Translations under genes and position numbers: made by a program
DNA from: NORP110 sp051251595
GTDB lineage: Bacteria > Pseudomonadota > Alphaproteobacteria > Rhodobacterales > Rhodobacteraceae
Assembly (NCBI GenBank): GCA_051251595.1
Contig: JBPOFA010000007.1
Coordinates: 62,001 to 126,000, forward strand
DNA length: 64,000 nucleotides
Direction of reading: 5' to 3'
Shown: piece by piece, positions 43,428-53,285 of the stretch
Layout: each line of letters opens with the position of its first letter
How positions within the stretch are numbered: the stretch's first letter is position 1
Notes under the pieces: generated by a model
Told to the model about the DNA's origin: nothing
Seen by the model: the letters and a program-made list of their open reading frames with translations, nothing else
Databases searched by the model: none

Positions 43428-44737
43428 GACGCTTCCTTTTGATATGTCACATCAACCGGAACGCCATCGATCACATATTCCTGACCAACCACGATAACAT
43501 CCACGGTTGGCGCAAGCCCGGTCACCCAGATCCCGTCCACACTGTCGCGCACAACTTGGACCTCGACAAATTTGGCAATGTTGTTTTCGTCCACGATCCG
43601 AACGCCCAGGTTCCCTTCATTGTCCAGCGTCAAAGAGGACTGTGGCAACAGATGCGCAACCTCGCCTTCAGAAGCGATGATGATTTCAACGGTTTGCCCG
43701 TCTCGGATGTGGGCATCCGGGTTGGGCACCTGAATTTCAACACGAAACGTCCGCGTGGCCTCGTCCGAGGATCGCGACAGGAATGTCACCTTGCCCTGAA
43801 CCTCTTGCCCCGTGGCCAAACGCGCCCCGGCAATTGACCCGACCGTGACCCGGTCGACGTCAGATTCAGATATGTAGCCGACCAGTTTGATTGGATCGAG
43901 CTGAATGATCGTAGAGCACAAGGCCCCCGGCTGTAATAGGCTTCCGTTTTCGGCTGTATCTGCCTCTAGGAACCCGCTGAATGGGGCGCGGATGGTGAGG
44001 CGAGAGATCTCTTTTTCGGCGGCGGCAATGCCAGCCTCTGCGGCCAAAATCCCAGATTGCGCAGATTGAACACCTGCTTTTGCCGTCTCCAGCCCGGCCG
44101 TTGCCGTTTGAACTGCCGCAAGTGCGGCGCTGTTTGCGGCCTTGGCCGAGGCAACCCGCGTGTCCGATGCAAACCCGCCTTCGGCCAGTTTATTGGCGGC
44201 TGTCAGGTTGATCTGTGATTCTTCCACGCGCGACAAGGCTTCTTCCAGACGGGCCTGCGCCTCTGGCAGGCGTGCGGCGGCTTCGGGGACGCGTGATTTG
44301 GCCTCTGGCAGGCGGGCTTGGGCTTCGAGCAACGCGATGTCGCGCGTACCTGGGTCCAGCTTACACAGCATTTGCCCTTGTTCTACGACTTGGCCCTTGC
44401 GCAATGGGGTGGAGATGACCAATCCCGTCGTTTCGGACCGCACATCAACCTGCCGCGCCGCTTCGGTACGTCCGCGCACCAACACGGCGTTGGTAATATC
44501 CGTGGCCTCTGACGTCATCGCCACGACAGAGACCCGCGCGATTCCTTCAGGGGCGGTTTCCGGTTCCGCTTCCGCCATCTGAGGGTCTGCGGCCTCTTCA
44601 GGCTCGGCTTGTGCGGTTTCAGCAGCGGGAACAAGCGTTTGACTGCCCACATAGCTCATCAATTTTTCGCGTTCGAACACGAGCAGATAAAGCGCACCCA
44701 TCACCAGTAATGCTGTGATGATTGAAAAAAGTCTCAT
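43424..44737 (-). CDS. RND efflux periplasmic adaptor subunit
   Basis: A 437-residue membrane fusion protein, anchored by an N-terminal helix (about 4-22) with an acidic Pro/Glu-rich linker. The lipoyl-like half motifs (VDVRSETTGLVISTPLRKGQVVEQGQML and LTIRAPFSGFLEADTAENGSLL) flank a long helical hairpin. Within the hairpin an alanine-rich stretch repeats LPEAxxRxPEA several times. It bridges the RND pump to an outer-membrane channel. The ATGA overlap couples it to the pump gene. Confidence 0.9.
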   Translation of the reverse strand: MRLFSIITALLVMGALYLLVFEREKLMSYVGSQTLVPAAETAQAEPEEAADPQMAEAEPETAPEGIARVSVVAMTSEATDITNAVLVRGRTEAARQVDVRSETTGLVISTPLRKGQVVEQGQMLCKLDPGTRDIALLEAQARLPEAKSRVPEAAARLPEAQARLEEALSRVEESQINLTAANKLAEGGFASDTRVASAKAANSAALAAVQTATAGLETAKAGVQSAQSGILAAEAGIAAAEKEISRLTIRAPFSGFLEADTAENGSLLQPGALCSTIIQLDPIKLVGYISESDVDRVTVGSIAGARLATGQEVQGKVTFLSRSSDEATRTFRVEIQVPNPDAHIRDGQTVEIIIASEGEVAHLLPQSSLTLDNEGNLGVRIVDENNIAKFVEVQVVRDSVDGIWVTGLAPTVDVIVVGQEYVIDGVPVDVTYQKEAS

Positions 44738-44974
44738 AAAGGCCTCGTCTCTTCGTTGTAACGATAAGGGTCGTTGGTTTTACGTCTCGGGGCTGTCATT
44801 GGATTAATATCCAAATTAAATGTCATGAATCCCTCAATACATTAGCGCAAATTAGACTTTTCTGCAGTGCGGCGCAAGTTTACTGCAAATGCAAAACGGT
44901 CTCCTGCTCAAGCATCTCTTGGCAATTGGGAAAAGGTTGAGGTAAGAGGGGATAATTCGAGCAGGAGCCAGAGC

Positions 44975-45628
44975 GTGAGCGACACAGACAGTTTTATCGA
45001 AGAAGTCAGCGAAGAAGTCCGCCGGGACCAACTTTTCAAGTTAATGAAGCGGTACGGATGGATTGCCATTGTGCTTGTGCTGGTTTTGGTCGGCGGTGCC
45101 GGTGTGAACGAATGGCAAAAGGCGCAAAAGGAAAAAGCGGCTCAGGCTATGGGCGACAGTCTGTTGACGGCGCTTCGCATAGAGGACCCAGCAGAACGCC
45201 GGGACGCCTTGAATGCAATCGACGGCCAGGGTGGTGTAGGGGCTGTTGCGAACCTGTTGAAGTCCACCGAGGATTCCGCTGATGGCGTCACGCCAGAAGC
45301 ATTGGCCGCGCTAGAGGCGATCGCGTCAGATGAAACTGTGCCTGCGATGTACAGCCAGCTTGCCGAACTCAAGCTGGTGATCCTCAACGCCAAGGATATT
45401 GATCCAAAAGACCGGATTGCACGTTTGACACCCCTGACAACCCCGGGCGCGCCGTATCGTCTTTTGGCCGAAGAACAAATCGCCATCGCGGAAGTTGCCA
45501 TGGGCGACACCGATGCTGCGATCAACCGTCTTCAACTCTTGTTGCAGGATGGTGAGGTCAGCTCGGGCTTGCGTCAGCGGGCAGGGCAGTTGATTGTTGC
45601 CTTGGGGGGCACACTTGAAACGGCTTAG
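44975..45628 (+). CDS. YfgM-like TPR membrane protein (ancillary to BamB)
   Basis: A 217-residue protein with a cytoplasmic N-terminus (SFIEEVSEEVRRDQLFKLMKRYG), one transmembrane helix (WIAIVLVLVLVGGAGV) and a periplasmic TPR-like part. This is the YfgM architecture; E. coli YfgM associates with the SecYEG-PpiD periplasmic chaperone network. The GTG start at 44975 with AGGAG 7 bases upstream is preferred over an ATG at 44867. The gene order yfgM-bamB-der is conserved in many proteobacteria and supports the call. Confidence 0.85.
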   Translation: MSDTDSFIEEVSEEVRRDQLFKLMKRYGWIAIVLVLVLVGGAGVNEWQKAQKEKAAQAMGDSLLTALRIEDPAERRDALNAIDGQGGVGAVANLLKSTEDSADGVTPEALAALEAIASDETVPAMYSQLAELKLVILNAKDIDPKDRIARLTPLTTPGAPYRLLAEEQIAIAEVAMGDTDAAINRLQLLLQDGEVSSGLRQRAGQLIVALGGTLETA

Positions 45629-45679
45629 TCTTTTTAGGGCGAAGCCGGAGTAATCCAAACATATGTGCGGGGTGAGGGC

Positions 45680-46996
45680 GTGAAATCTTTTAAAATAGTC
45701 GCAATGGTGGGGCTGTCTTTGCTGGCTTTGGCGGGCTGTGAAGAAAAAGAATTCATTCTTCCCGGCGAAAGAGAAGACGTGGTCACGGATCTCGACCGGG
45801 CGACGGATCTTGCGGAAAACAAATCTGCCCCGATCCGGCTGTCTTCGCAGGTAAACCATACGGAATGGACACACCGCGCCGGAACGGCAAGCCATTCGAT
45901 CCAGCATCCCTCTTTCACAGCTCCTGCGAATTTGCTGTGGTCCGCCTCTATCGGTAAGGGCAATGATCGCCGCCACAGAATCACGGCCGATCCCGTCGCG
46001 GCCAGCGGGCGAATTTTCACGCTGGACAGTCGGGCAACCATTACCGCAACCGCCACCAACGGCGCGGCGGTTTGGTCCCGTGACCTGACCCCGTCAACAG
46101 ACAAACCTGATGACGCCTCTGGCGGTGGTCTGGCTGTGGTGGATGGCGTGGTTTACGTGACAACAGGCTTTGGCCAACTTTTCGCGCTGAACGCAGCGAC
46201 GGGTGAAACGATCTGGCTTCAGCGTTTGGACGCTGCGGCCACCGGTGCGCCCACTGTGTCGCGCGGGATTGTGTACGTCGTCACGCGCAACGGCACCGCC
46301 TGGGCGCTGGATGCTGATGATGGTCTGATGCGCTGGCAATTGGACAGCGCGTCATCCTTTACCGGGGTCGTCGGCGGCTCTGCCCCAGCCGTGAACAACC
46401 AGATTGTTGTGTTCCCGTTCTCTTCAACGCAAATCACAGCCGCCTTCCGCAGAGACGGATTTCAGGTCTGGAACAGTGCGGCCGCAGGGGATCGCGTCGG
46501 CAGCGTCTATGCGCGTATTTCTGATATCACCGGTGACCCTGTGATGCGCAGCGGGCGGACCTATGTGGGGAACCCCTCTGGCCGCATGATCTCTTTGGAC
46601 AGCGAAAACGGCAAACGCATTTGGACAGCGGGCGTCGGCGCTGTCAGCACCCCGTGGGTGGATGGCGGATCTGTGTTCGTTGTCTCTGACCTTTCAGAGG
46701 TCGTTCGTCTGGACGCCAACACCGGAGAACGGATCTGGGCGACGCGGCTGCCCGATTATGTCCCAAAGAAAAAGGTTAAACGCCGTCGCGACTTTTACGT
46801 CCATTTCGGACCGGTCCTGGCAGGCGGGCAATTGTGGGTCGCCTCTAGCGACGAAAAACTGCGCAGTTTTGATCCGGTGGATGGGACCATGACCTCGGTC
46901 ACGGAATTACCGGGTGGCGCCTCGACCCGGCCGATTGTCGTTGGTGGCATAATGTATGTTGTAAACACAAAAGGTCAGCTTCTGGCTTTCCGCTGA
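45680..46996 (+). CDS. bamB: Outer-membrane protein assembly factor BamB (PQQ-like beta-propeller lipoprotein)
   Basis: A 438-residue lipoprotein of the BAM complex, which inserts beta-barrel proteins in the outer membrane. It has a lipoprotein signal with lipobox LALAGC (Cys about 23) and an eight-bladed PQQ-like propeller with repeats such as LFALNAATGETIWLQRL and VVRLDANTGERIWATRL. The GTG at 45680 is preferred because a GGGGTGAGGG stretch precedes it; GTG at 45665 is possible. It sits between yfgM-like and der genes, the conserved order. Confidence 0.88.
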   Translation: MKSFKIVAMVGLSLLALAGCEEKEFILPGEREDVVTDLDRATDLAENKSAPIRLSSQVNHTEWTHRAGTASHSIQHPSFTAPANLLWSASIGKGNDRRHRITADPVAASGRIFTLDSRATITATATNGAAVWSRDLTPSTDKPDDASGGGLAVVDGVVYVTTGFGQLFALNAATGETIWLQRLDAAATGAPTVSRGIVYVVTRNGTAWALDADDGLMRWQLDSASSFTGVVGGSAPAVNNQIVVFPFSSTQITAAFRRDGFQVWNSAAAGDRVGSVYARISDITGDPVMRSGRTYVGNPSGRMISLDSENGKRIWTAGVGAVSTPWVDGGSVFVVSDLSEVVRLDANTGERIWATRLPDYVPKKKVKRRRDFYVHFGPVLAGGQLWVASSDEKLRSFDPVDGTMTSVTELPGGASTRPIVVGGIMYVVNTKGQLLAFR

Positions 46997-47045
46997 CGCA
47001 ACAAACGTGTATGCGGGCAATCTTATAGATGCCGGAGCATGAGAA

Positions 47046-48491
47046 ATGTCGTTCACAGTCGCCCTTGTTGGCCGCCCCAATGTTGGGAAATCAACCTTGT
47101 TCAACCGTTTGGTGGGCAAGCGTTTAGCCTTGGTTGACGATCAACCTGGGGTCACCCGCGACCTGCGCGAAGGCGACGCCCGGCTTGGGGATTTGCGGTT
47201 CACCGTGATCGACACAGCAGGGCTGGAAGAAGTCACCGATGATTCTTTGCAAGGCCGGATGCGCCGTTTAACCGAACGGGCCGTCGAAATGGCGGATATC
47301 TGTGTCTTTATCATCGATGCGCGGGCAGGGGTCTTGCCCTCTGACAATATGTTCGCCGAAATCCTGCGCAAAAAGAACGCCCATGTGATCCTGGCCGCCA
47401 ACAAAAGCGAAGGCTCCGCCGCAGATGCCGGCGTGCTAGAGGCTTATGCCCTTGGCCTTGGCGAGCCAATACGCATGTCCGCCGAACATGGTGAAGGGAT
47501 GAATGACCTTTACGCCGCGTTGATGCCAATCGCGGATGGTTTCAAGGACCGCGCACTTCAGGATGCACCAGACGTCGATGTTGATATAGACGACGGCCCG
47601 CGCGTGCCAACCTCTGAACGGCCCTTGCAGATTGCAGTTGTCGGGCGTCCGAATGCGGGCAAGTCGACTTTGATCAATCAAATCCTTGGCGAAGACCGTC
47701 TGTTGACCGGGCCAGAGGCCGGGATCACGCGGGACGCTATTTCTGTTGCGTCCAACTGGGGCGGGGTCCCCATGCGCATCTTTGACACGGCAGGGATGCG
47801 AAAGCGGGCCAAGGTGCAGGATAAGGTTGAAAAGCTGTCCGTGTCCGACGGTCTGCGCGCGGTCAAATTTGCCGAGGTCGTGGTTGTCCTGCTGGATGTG
47901 GATATTCCCTTTGAACAGCAGGATTTGCGCATTGCCGATCTGGCAGAACGCGAAGGTCGCGCGGTCGTCGTTGCGGTCAATAAATGGGACCTCGAGGACG
48001 ACAAAAGCAACAAATCCAAAGAGTTGCGCGAAGAATTTGCACGGCTTTTGCCGCAGCTGAAAGGCGCGCCACTGGTGACCGTGTCTGCGATCAATGGCAA
48101 AGGGTTGGACAAGTTGCAACAAGCGATCATGCGCGCGCATGAGGTTTGGAACACACGTGTTCCAACCGCGCGGTTGAACGAATGGCTGGCCGATATGGTC
48201 ACGGCCCACCCACCTCCGGCCCCGGCAGGGCGTCGGGTCAAGTTGCGCTATGCCACGCAAGTCAAAACGCGGCCCCCCGCGTTCGTTGTCATGTGTTCGC
48301 AGCCCGATAAGATGCCAGCAGCGTACTCGCGCTATTTGGTCAACGGCTTGCGGGCTGATTTTGACATGCCGGGCACGCCAATCCGTCTGACCTTTCGCAG
48401 TCAAAGCGATCAGAACCCGTTCAAGAACAAAAAGAAATCCACGCCGTCCCGTTTGCGAAAGCATTTGGGCAAGAGGCCTTTGGGGGATTAA
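47046..48491 (+). CDS. der: Ribosome biogenesis GTPase Der (EngA)
   Basis: A 481-residue double GTPase needed for 50S subunit assembly. Two P-loops are visible: GRPNVGKST (about 8-16) and GRPNAGKST (about 202-210), with matching DTAG motifs and NKSE and NKWD specificity motifs. The C-terminal KH-like domain (KLRYATQVKTRPPAFVVMCS) is followed by a short basic tail. Length is normal. It ends in a four-base overlap with the opposing oxidoreductase gene. Confidence 0.95.
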   Translation: MSFTVALVGRPNVGKSTLFNRLVGKRLALVDDQPGVTRDLREGDARLGDLRFTVIDTAGLEEVTDDSLQGRMRRLTERAVEMADICVFIIDARAGVLPSDNMFAEILRKKNAHVILAANKSEGSAADAGVLEAYALGLGEPIRMSAEHGEGMNDLYAALMPIADGFKDRALQDAPDVDVDIDDGPRVPTSERPLQIAVVGRPNAGKSTLINQILGEDRLLTGPEAGITRDAISVASNWGGVPMRIFDTAGMRKRAKVQDKVEKLSVSDGLRAVKFAEVVVVLLDVDIPFEQQDLRIADLAEREGRAVVVAVNKWDLEDDKSNKSKELREEFARLLPQLKGAPLVTVSAINGKGLDKLQQAIMRAHEVWNTRVPTARLNEWLADMVTAHPPPAPAGRRVKLRYATQVKTRPPAFVVMCSQPDKMPAAYSRYLVNGLRADFDMPGTPIRLTFRSQSDQNPFKNKKKSTPSRLRKHLGKRPLGD

Positions 48492-49654
48492 TCCCGCTTG
48501 GGTGCCCCAAAAACGTCAGGGTAAGGTTCTGAGCCCAGGCTTCCCGTCTGCGCCAGAACCGCCCCAAGCCGCCCGATCTCATCGCTGCTTTTCGCAGCCG
48601 CCCCGTTGCCCGCAGTCAGGGCGATGATCCGGTCGCTTTGCGGGGCAATCACCGGATAGCCTTCGCGCGTCAGTGTCGTGACGCAAGGCGCGGTCGTAAT
48701 GGCGACGGGTTGCAGCTTGGGCATCAGGGACATCAATGTTCCAATCAGATAATCCAACCCTTTTTCAGTGCCATCTTTTCGAAACCATTGGGTTATCTCT
48801 GCCGAGCCTTGCAGAAAACGGTCGGCATGATCCCCGCCGATTTTAAGATAGGTCTTGCCATCGGGATATTGAATCGGCGGCAATAGATAGGGACCGTCCC
48901 CGTCATTCTCGGGTTCATGGATCATTGACGGCATGTCGGCCAGCCGTGTCACTTCGGATGTGTCGAGCTCAAAAAGCACGACGGTCCGTGGGTTGATGTT
49001 CAGCGCGATCTCTTGGGGCAACAGCATGTTGGCAAAGGCGCCAGCGGCGACAATGGCTTTGTCGGCCCGGTAGGTGGTTCCATCCGCTGACTGCACCGAA
49101 ACATGGTCAGCGGCCTCTGTGATTTTCGCGACTTCCTTGCGGATCACCGTTGCGCCAGCAAAGCCTGCGGCTTGTGTCTGCGCGTCCACCAGGCTGCGCG
49201 GATTAACGTAGCCACCGCCCGGTTCAAACAGGCCAGAGGTTCCGTCCGGAAAGGTGAAACACGGGAATCGCTGCGCCAATTCATCCGGCGACAGGGATTG
49301 AAACGTGACACCTGTTTCATTGCCGGTTTGGGCAACCCGGGCCACGTAGTCCTCGTTTCCGGCCAGCAAAGCACCTGCCTTGTGAAAAAACGCAATGCCG
49401 CCTTGTTCTGCGATCTCGTCATAGCGTTCCATAGACCGCGCCGCCAGATTGGCCCAGACGGGATCAGTGTCCAACCGGCGCGATATGCGTCCCTGATCAT
49501 AGTGACTGGCAAACACACCGCTATGAGATTTCCGGTCCGTTGGTTCGTCAGGTCCGATCAACAGCACTTTGGGGCCGGTAAGGGCAAGATGGCGGGCCGC
49601 TGCGGCCCCCATCATGCCCTTACCGATCACAATGACATCAAACATGTTCGACAT
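48488..49654 (-). CDS. FAD-dependent amine/sarcosine oxidase-like oxidoreductase
   Basis: A 388-residue flavoprotein of the DAO family (monomeric sarcosine oxidase/N-methyltryptophan oxidase-like). The FAD motif is VIVIGKGMMGAAAARHLALTG at about 6-26; the C-terminal ITLAGNGAAA-type FAD segment appears as IALTAGNGAAAKSS. There the usual covalent-flavin cysteine seems absent. Its ATG lies two bases after the serS stop, so it is co-transcribed with serS. The amine substrate is unknown. Confidence 0.85.
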   Translation of the reverse strand: MSNMFDVIVIGKGMMGAAAARHLALTGPKVLLIGPDEPTDRKSHSGVFASHYDQGRISRRLDTDPVWANLAARSMERYDEIAEQGGIAFFHKAGALLAGNEDYVARVAQTGNETGVTFQSLSPDELAQRFPCFTFPDGTSGLFEPGGGYVNPRSLVDAQTQAAGFAGATVIRKEVAKITEAADHVSVQSADGTTYRADKAIVAAGAFANMLLPQEIALNINPRTVVLFELDTSEVTRLADMPSMIHEPENDGDGPYLLPPIQYPDGKTYLKIGGDHADRFLQGSAEITQWFRKDGTEKGLDYLIGTLMSLMPKLQPVAITTAPCVTTLTREGYPVIAPQSDRIIALTAGNGAAAKSSDEIGRLGAVLAQTGSLGSEPYPDVFGAPKRD

Positions 49655-49656
49655 GT

Positions 49657-50946
49657 TTAGAAGAGCTTTCCTTCGGCGCTGACGCCTGTCTTGCCGCCAA
49701 GATAGGGGTGCAACACCTCTGGCAACAGAACAGAGCCATCTTCTTGCTGGCCGTTTTCCAGCACGGCAATCAGGCAACGCCCCACGGCCACGCCTGATCC
49801 GTTCAAAGTGTGCAGGAATTCAGGCTTGCCGCCCCCGGTTGGGCGGAACCGCGCATTCATCCGGCGTGCCTGAAACGCACCACATGTGGAAACCGAACTG
49901 ATTTCGCGATACATGTTTTGCCCCGGCAGCCAGACCTCTAGATCATGGGTGCGCAACGCGCCAAACCCTGTATCGCCCTCGCAAAGCAGCACAGTCCGGT
50001 AGGGCAGGTTCAACGCCTCTAGCACGGCCTGCGCGCAATTTGTCATCCGCTGATGTTCCGCGTCAGATTGATCCGGATGCACGATGGACACCATCTCAAC
50101 CTTTTCAAACTGGTGCTGGCGCAAAATGCCAGCTGTGTCCTTGCCCGCAGACCCAGCTTCAGAGCGGAAGCAATTGGTATGCGCCGTCATCCGAATTGGC
50201 AGATCGGCCTCTTCGACGATCTCACCTGAAACGGTGTTGGTCAGCGTCACTTCCGAGGTCGGGATAAGCCACCAGCCATTTGTCGTCTGATAGCTGTCTT
50301 CGGCGAATTTCGGCAATTGGTTTGTGCCATACATCGCGTCTTCGCGCACAAGCACCGGCGTGATCATTTCGGTCAGCTCATGTTGGTCCGTGTGCAGGTC
50401 AATCATAAACTGTGCCAAGGCCCGGTGCAGACGCGCCATCGCACCCCGCATCACGACAAAGCGTGACCCGGACAGCTTGGCCGCCGTTTCAAAATCCAAT
50501 CCGCGCGCGGCCGGGATTTCGTAATGTTCCAGCGGCGTGAACGCGAAATTGCGCGGGCTGCCCCATTTATGAAATTCGACATTGTCATTTTCATCGGCCC
50601 CCGCCGGGACGTCGCCGGACATAATGTTGGGCAATCCCATCAGCATGTCACGCAAACGTGCATCCTGCACTTTGGCCTGTTCTTCCAATGCGGCGATCTC
50701 TGCTTTTTTCTCACCCACAAGGGCGCGCAGACGTTCAAACTCTGCTTCATCGCCACTGGCTTTTGCCGCGCCGACCTGCTTGGACGCCGCATTGCGTTCC
50801 GCCAGGGCTGTTTCTGCGGCCTGGATTGAACTGCGCCGCGATTCATCAATGGCAAGGATGTCAGCCGACACCGACGACAATCCCCGGCGGGCCATTTCGG
50901 CATCAAAAGCGGCAGGGTTTTCACGGATCGTGCGTATATCGTGCAT
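49657..50946 (-). CDS. serS: Serine-tRNA ligase
   Basis: A 429-residue class II aminoacyl-tRNA synthetase charging tRNA-Ser and tRNA-Sec. An N-terminal coiled-coil arm (about 30-100) that binds the tRNA variable arm precedes the catalytic core with motif 2 (TNCFRSEAGSAGKDTAGILRQHQFEKVE) and motif 3 (NGSGVAVGRCLIAVLEN). AAGG 9 bases before the ATG at 50946 favours this start over one three codons earlier. Confidence 0.95.
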   Translation of the reverse strand: MHDIRTIRENPAAFDAEMARRGLSSVSADILAIDESRRSSIQAAETALAERNAASKQVGAAKASGDEAEFERLRALVGEKKAEIAALEEQAKVQDARLRDMLMGLPNIMSGDVPAGADENDNVEFHKWGSPRNFAFTPLEHYEIPAARGLDFETAAKLSGSRFVVMRGAMARLHRALAQFMIDLHTDQHELTEMITPVLVREDAMYGTNQLPKFAEDSYQTTNGWWLIPTSEVTLTNTVSGEIVEEADLPIRMTAHTNCFRSEAGSAGKDTAGILRQHQFEKVEMVSIVHPDQSDAEHQRMTNCAQAVLEALNLPYRTVLLCEGDTGFGALRTHDLEVWLPGQNMYREISSVSTCGAFQARRMNARFRPTGGGKPEFLHTLNGSGVAVGRCLIAVLENGQQEDGSVLLPEVLHPYLGGKTGVSAEGKLF

Positions 50947-51272
50947 TTGTTTCATCCTTATTCATCGAGTCGATGCGGCGCTTATGGCGTATTTTTTTGC
51001 GGGGGGAAACGGGCGTCTCTGATCCGGTCCAAAAAGATGAATTCGCGCCGAATGGATCAGGGCGAAGGGATACAATGCCGCAGTCTGGCGATTTTCTGCA
51101 TTATTTGGCGCAATCGCAATTGATCTTTGGGGGCAAGACCCAATATTGCCTTCACACGGCTATGGCCTGGTCACATGATCATTCCGTCTCCTTGCATAGC
51201 AATTGGGCCGGTTATAGGGTGCGCCGCAATCAATCCCGGGCTTGGGGCCCGCAAAAATAAGAGGACGACAAA
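50947..51272. other. 326-base intergenic region between serS and yajC
   Basis: No gene or RNA could be supported here. It separates divergent serS and yajC and must hold both promoters. TTGCAT near 51194 and TATAGG near 51215 make a weak candidate promoter for yajC with a short 15-base spacer. A long reading frame across the region has no coding character. Confidence 0.4.
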
Positions 51273-51596
51273 ATGTTCGTGACGCCAGCATATGCACAAG
51301 CCGCCGGGGGCGCCGCCGGTGCGTTCGGTAGTATTATCCCATTGGTCTTGATTTTCGGGATCATGTATTTTCTTTTGATCCGTCCTCAGCAACAAAAGCT
51401 GAAACAGCACAAAGCCATGGTCGAAGGCGTTCGCCGCGGCGATCAGGTCATCACTCAGGGTGGAATTTTCGGCAAAGTCACCAAAGTCAAAGAAGACGGT
51501 GAGATCGAAGTCGAGATTGCAACCGGCGTAAAAGTCAGAGTTGTCAAATCAACCTTGTCCCAAGTCGTATCGAAAACTGAACCGGCATCTGAATGA
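51273..51596 (+). CDS. yajC: Preprotein translocase subunit YajC
   Basis: A 107-residue single-pass membrane protein that associates with SecDF in the holotranslocon. The transmembrane helix (about 17-37, SIIPLVLIFGIMYFLLI) is followed by the signature RPQQQKLKQHKAMVEGVRRGDQVITQGGIFGKV. AGAGGAC precedes the ATG. First gene of the yajC-secD-secF operon. Confidence 0.95.
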   Translation: MFVTPAYAQAAGGAAGAFGSIIPLVLIFGIMYFLLIRPQQQKLKQHKAMVEGVRRGDQVITQGGIFGKVTKVKEDGEIEVEIATGVKVRVVKSTLSQVVSKTEPASE

Positions 51597-51619
51597 TCGC
51601 CCGGAAATAGGCCAGAAAT

Positions 51620-53281
51620 ATGCTGCAAATCCAAACTTGGAAACGGGTCGTCATCTGGGGGCTTGTTGCCCTAGGCCTGTTTTACGCGATGCCCAATGCT
51701 TTTTACAGCCGGGTCGAAACGCATAACGACGCGCTCGTCACCATCGAAAAGTCTGGGGAAACCCCGGAACTTGCGGCTGCAAAAGAGGCCTGGCCGTCCT
51801 GGCTGCCAACATCCTTGGTCAATCTGGGGCTGGATTTGCGGGGCGGGGCGCATCTTTTGGCCGAAGTGAAGGTCGAAGACGTCTACGCAGACCGCATGGA
51901 CGGCTATTGGCCAGAAGTGCGTGACGCTTTGCGCGACGCCCGGGCAGAGGTCGGAACAGTTCGCCGTCAAGACGCGCCTTCGGGGGAGCTTTGGGTCAGG
52001 ATCTCTAACCCCGACGGCATGGCCAAAGCCATGGAGCTGGTGCGTGGTTTGGCCTCTCCTGTCGTGTCCCTGACCGGGGTTGGGTCCACGGATATAGAGG
52101 TGCGCGGCGAAGGCGATGTCATCAAAATCGGCCTTTCCGAAGCTGAAAAGCTGGCCACCGATGATCGCACAATTCAACAATCTCTGGAAATCATCCGACG
52201 CCGCGTTGATGAGGTTGGCACGAGAGAGCCGACAATTCAGCGCCAAGGCGATGCGCGTATCCTGATCCAGGTGCCCGGTATCGGCAGCGCGGATGAGCTG
52301 AAAGAACTGATCGGTACAACGGCGCGTTTGACATTCAACGCGGTTGTTGGACAGACCGACAATCCAAATCAGACGACCTCTGGTCGCAATGTCATCTACC
52401 CGTCGCTGGATCGCGAAGGGGTCTATTATATCTTGGAACCGACACCCGTTGTCACAGGCGACGAGCTGGTCGATTCCCAACCCTCATTCGACCAAAACGG
52501 ACGCCCTGCGGTAAACTTCCGGTTTAACCCGACGGGTGCGCGCAAATTTGGCGACTACACGGCTGAAAATATCGGGTCACCCTTTGCGATTGTTCTGGAC
52601 GAAGAAGTCATTTCTGCCCCAACCATTCAAAGCCATATCTCAGGCGGTTCCGGGATCATCACCGGGAACTTTACGCTGGAAGAATCCACTAAACTTGCGG
52701 TTCTGCTGCGGGCAGGGGCGCTGCCTGCCGAAATGACGTTCCTTGAAGAACGCACCATCGGGCCTGAATTGGGCCAGGACAGCATCGAGGCGGGTAAGAT
52801 CGCGTGTCTCGTGGCTTTTGCGGGCGTGCTGATCTTCATGGCGCTGTCCTATGGTTGGTTCGGTGTGATCGCCGACATTGCGCTGTTGATCAACGTGGGC
52901 CTGATCTTTGGCCTGTTGAGCATGATCGGTGCCACGCTGACCCTTCCGGGGATCGCCGGTATCGTTTTGACGATCGGGATGGCGGTGGATGCCAATGTGC
53001 TGATCTTTGAGCGCATACGAGAAGAGCTTAAAACAGCGCGCGGTCCAGCCCGAGCGATTGAGCTGGGCTATGAAAAAGCGCTTAGCGCGATTTTGGACGC
53101 CAACGTCACTACATTCATCACGGCCGTTATCCTGTTCGTCATGGGCTCGGGGCCAGTTCGTGGGTTCTCTGTCACGCTTGGGCTTGGGATCATTACTTCG
53201 GTGTTCACTGCGATTTTTGTGACCCGGCTGATCGTCGTCATGTGGTTTGAACGCCGCAAACCAAAGACAATAGAGGTGTAA
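51620..53281 (+). CDS. secD: Protein translocase subunit SecD
   Basis: A 553-residue subunit that uses the proton-motive force to pull exported proteins across the inner membrane. One N-terminal helix, a large periplasmic part (LGLDLRGGAHLLAEV, IQRQGDARILIQVPG) and five C-terminal helices with GIVLTIGMAVDANVLIFERIREEL, the SecD signature containing the conserved Asp. It starts 23 bases after yajC and is followed 4 bases later by secF. Confidence 0.95.
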   Translation: MLQIQTWKRVVIWGLVALGLFYAMPNAFYSRVETHNDALVTIEKSGETPELAAAKEAWPSWLPTSLVNLGLDLRGGAHLLAEVKVEDVYADRMDGYWPEVRDALRDARAEVGTVRRQDAPSGELWVRISNPDGMAKAMELVRGLASPVVSLTGVGSTDIEVRGEGDVIKIGLSEAEKLATDDRTIQQSLEIIRRRVDEVGTREPTIQRQGDARILIQVPGIGSADELKELIGTTARLTFNAVVGQTDNPNQTTSGRNVIYPSLDREGVYYILEPTPVVTGDELVDSQPSFDQNGRPAVNFRFNPTGARKFGDYTAENIGSPFAIVLDEEVISAPTIQSHISGGSGIITGNFTLEESTKLAVLLRAGALPAEMTFLEERTIGPELGQDSIEAGKIACLVAFAGVLIFMALSYGWFGVIADIALLINVGLIFGLLSMIGATLTLPGIAGIVLTIGMAVDANVLIFERIREELKTARGPARAIELGYEKALSAILDANVTTFITAVILFVMGSGPVRGFSVTLGLGIITSVFTAIFVTRLIVVMWFERRKPKTIEV

Positions 53282-53285
53282 TCAG

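Noticed and set aside
50658..51260. 200-codon frame across the serS-yajC gap
   Set aside because: Mostly antisense to serS, with low-complexity composition and no family similarity.
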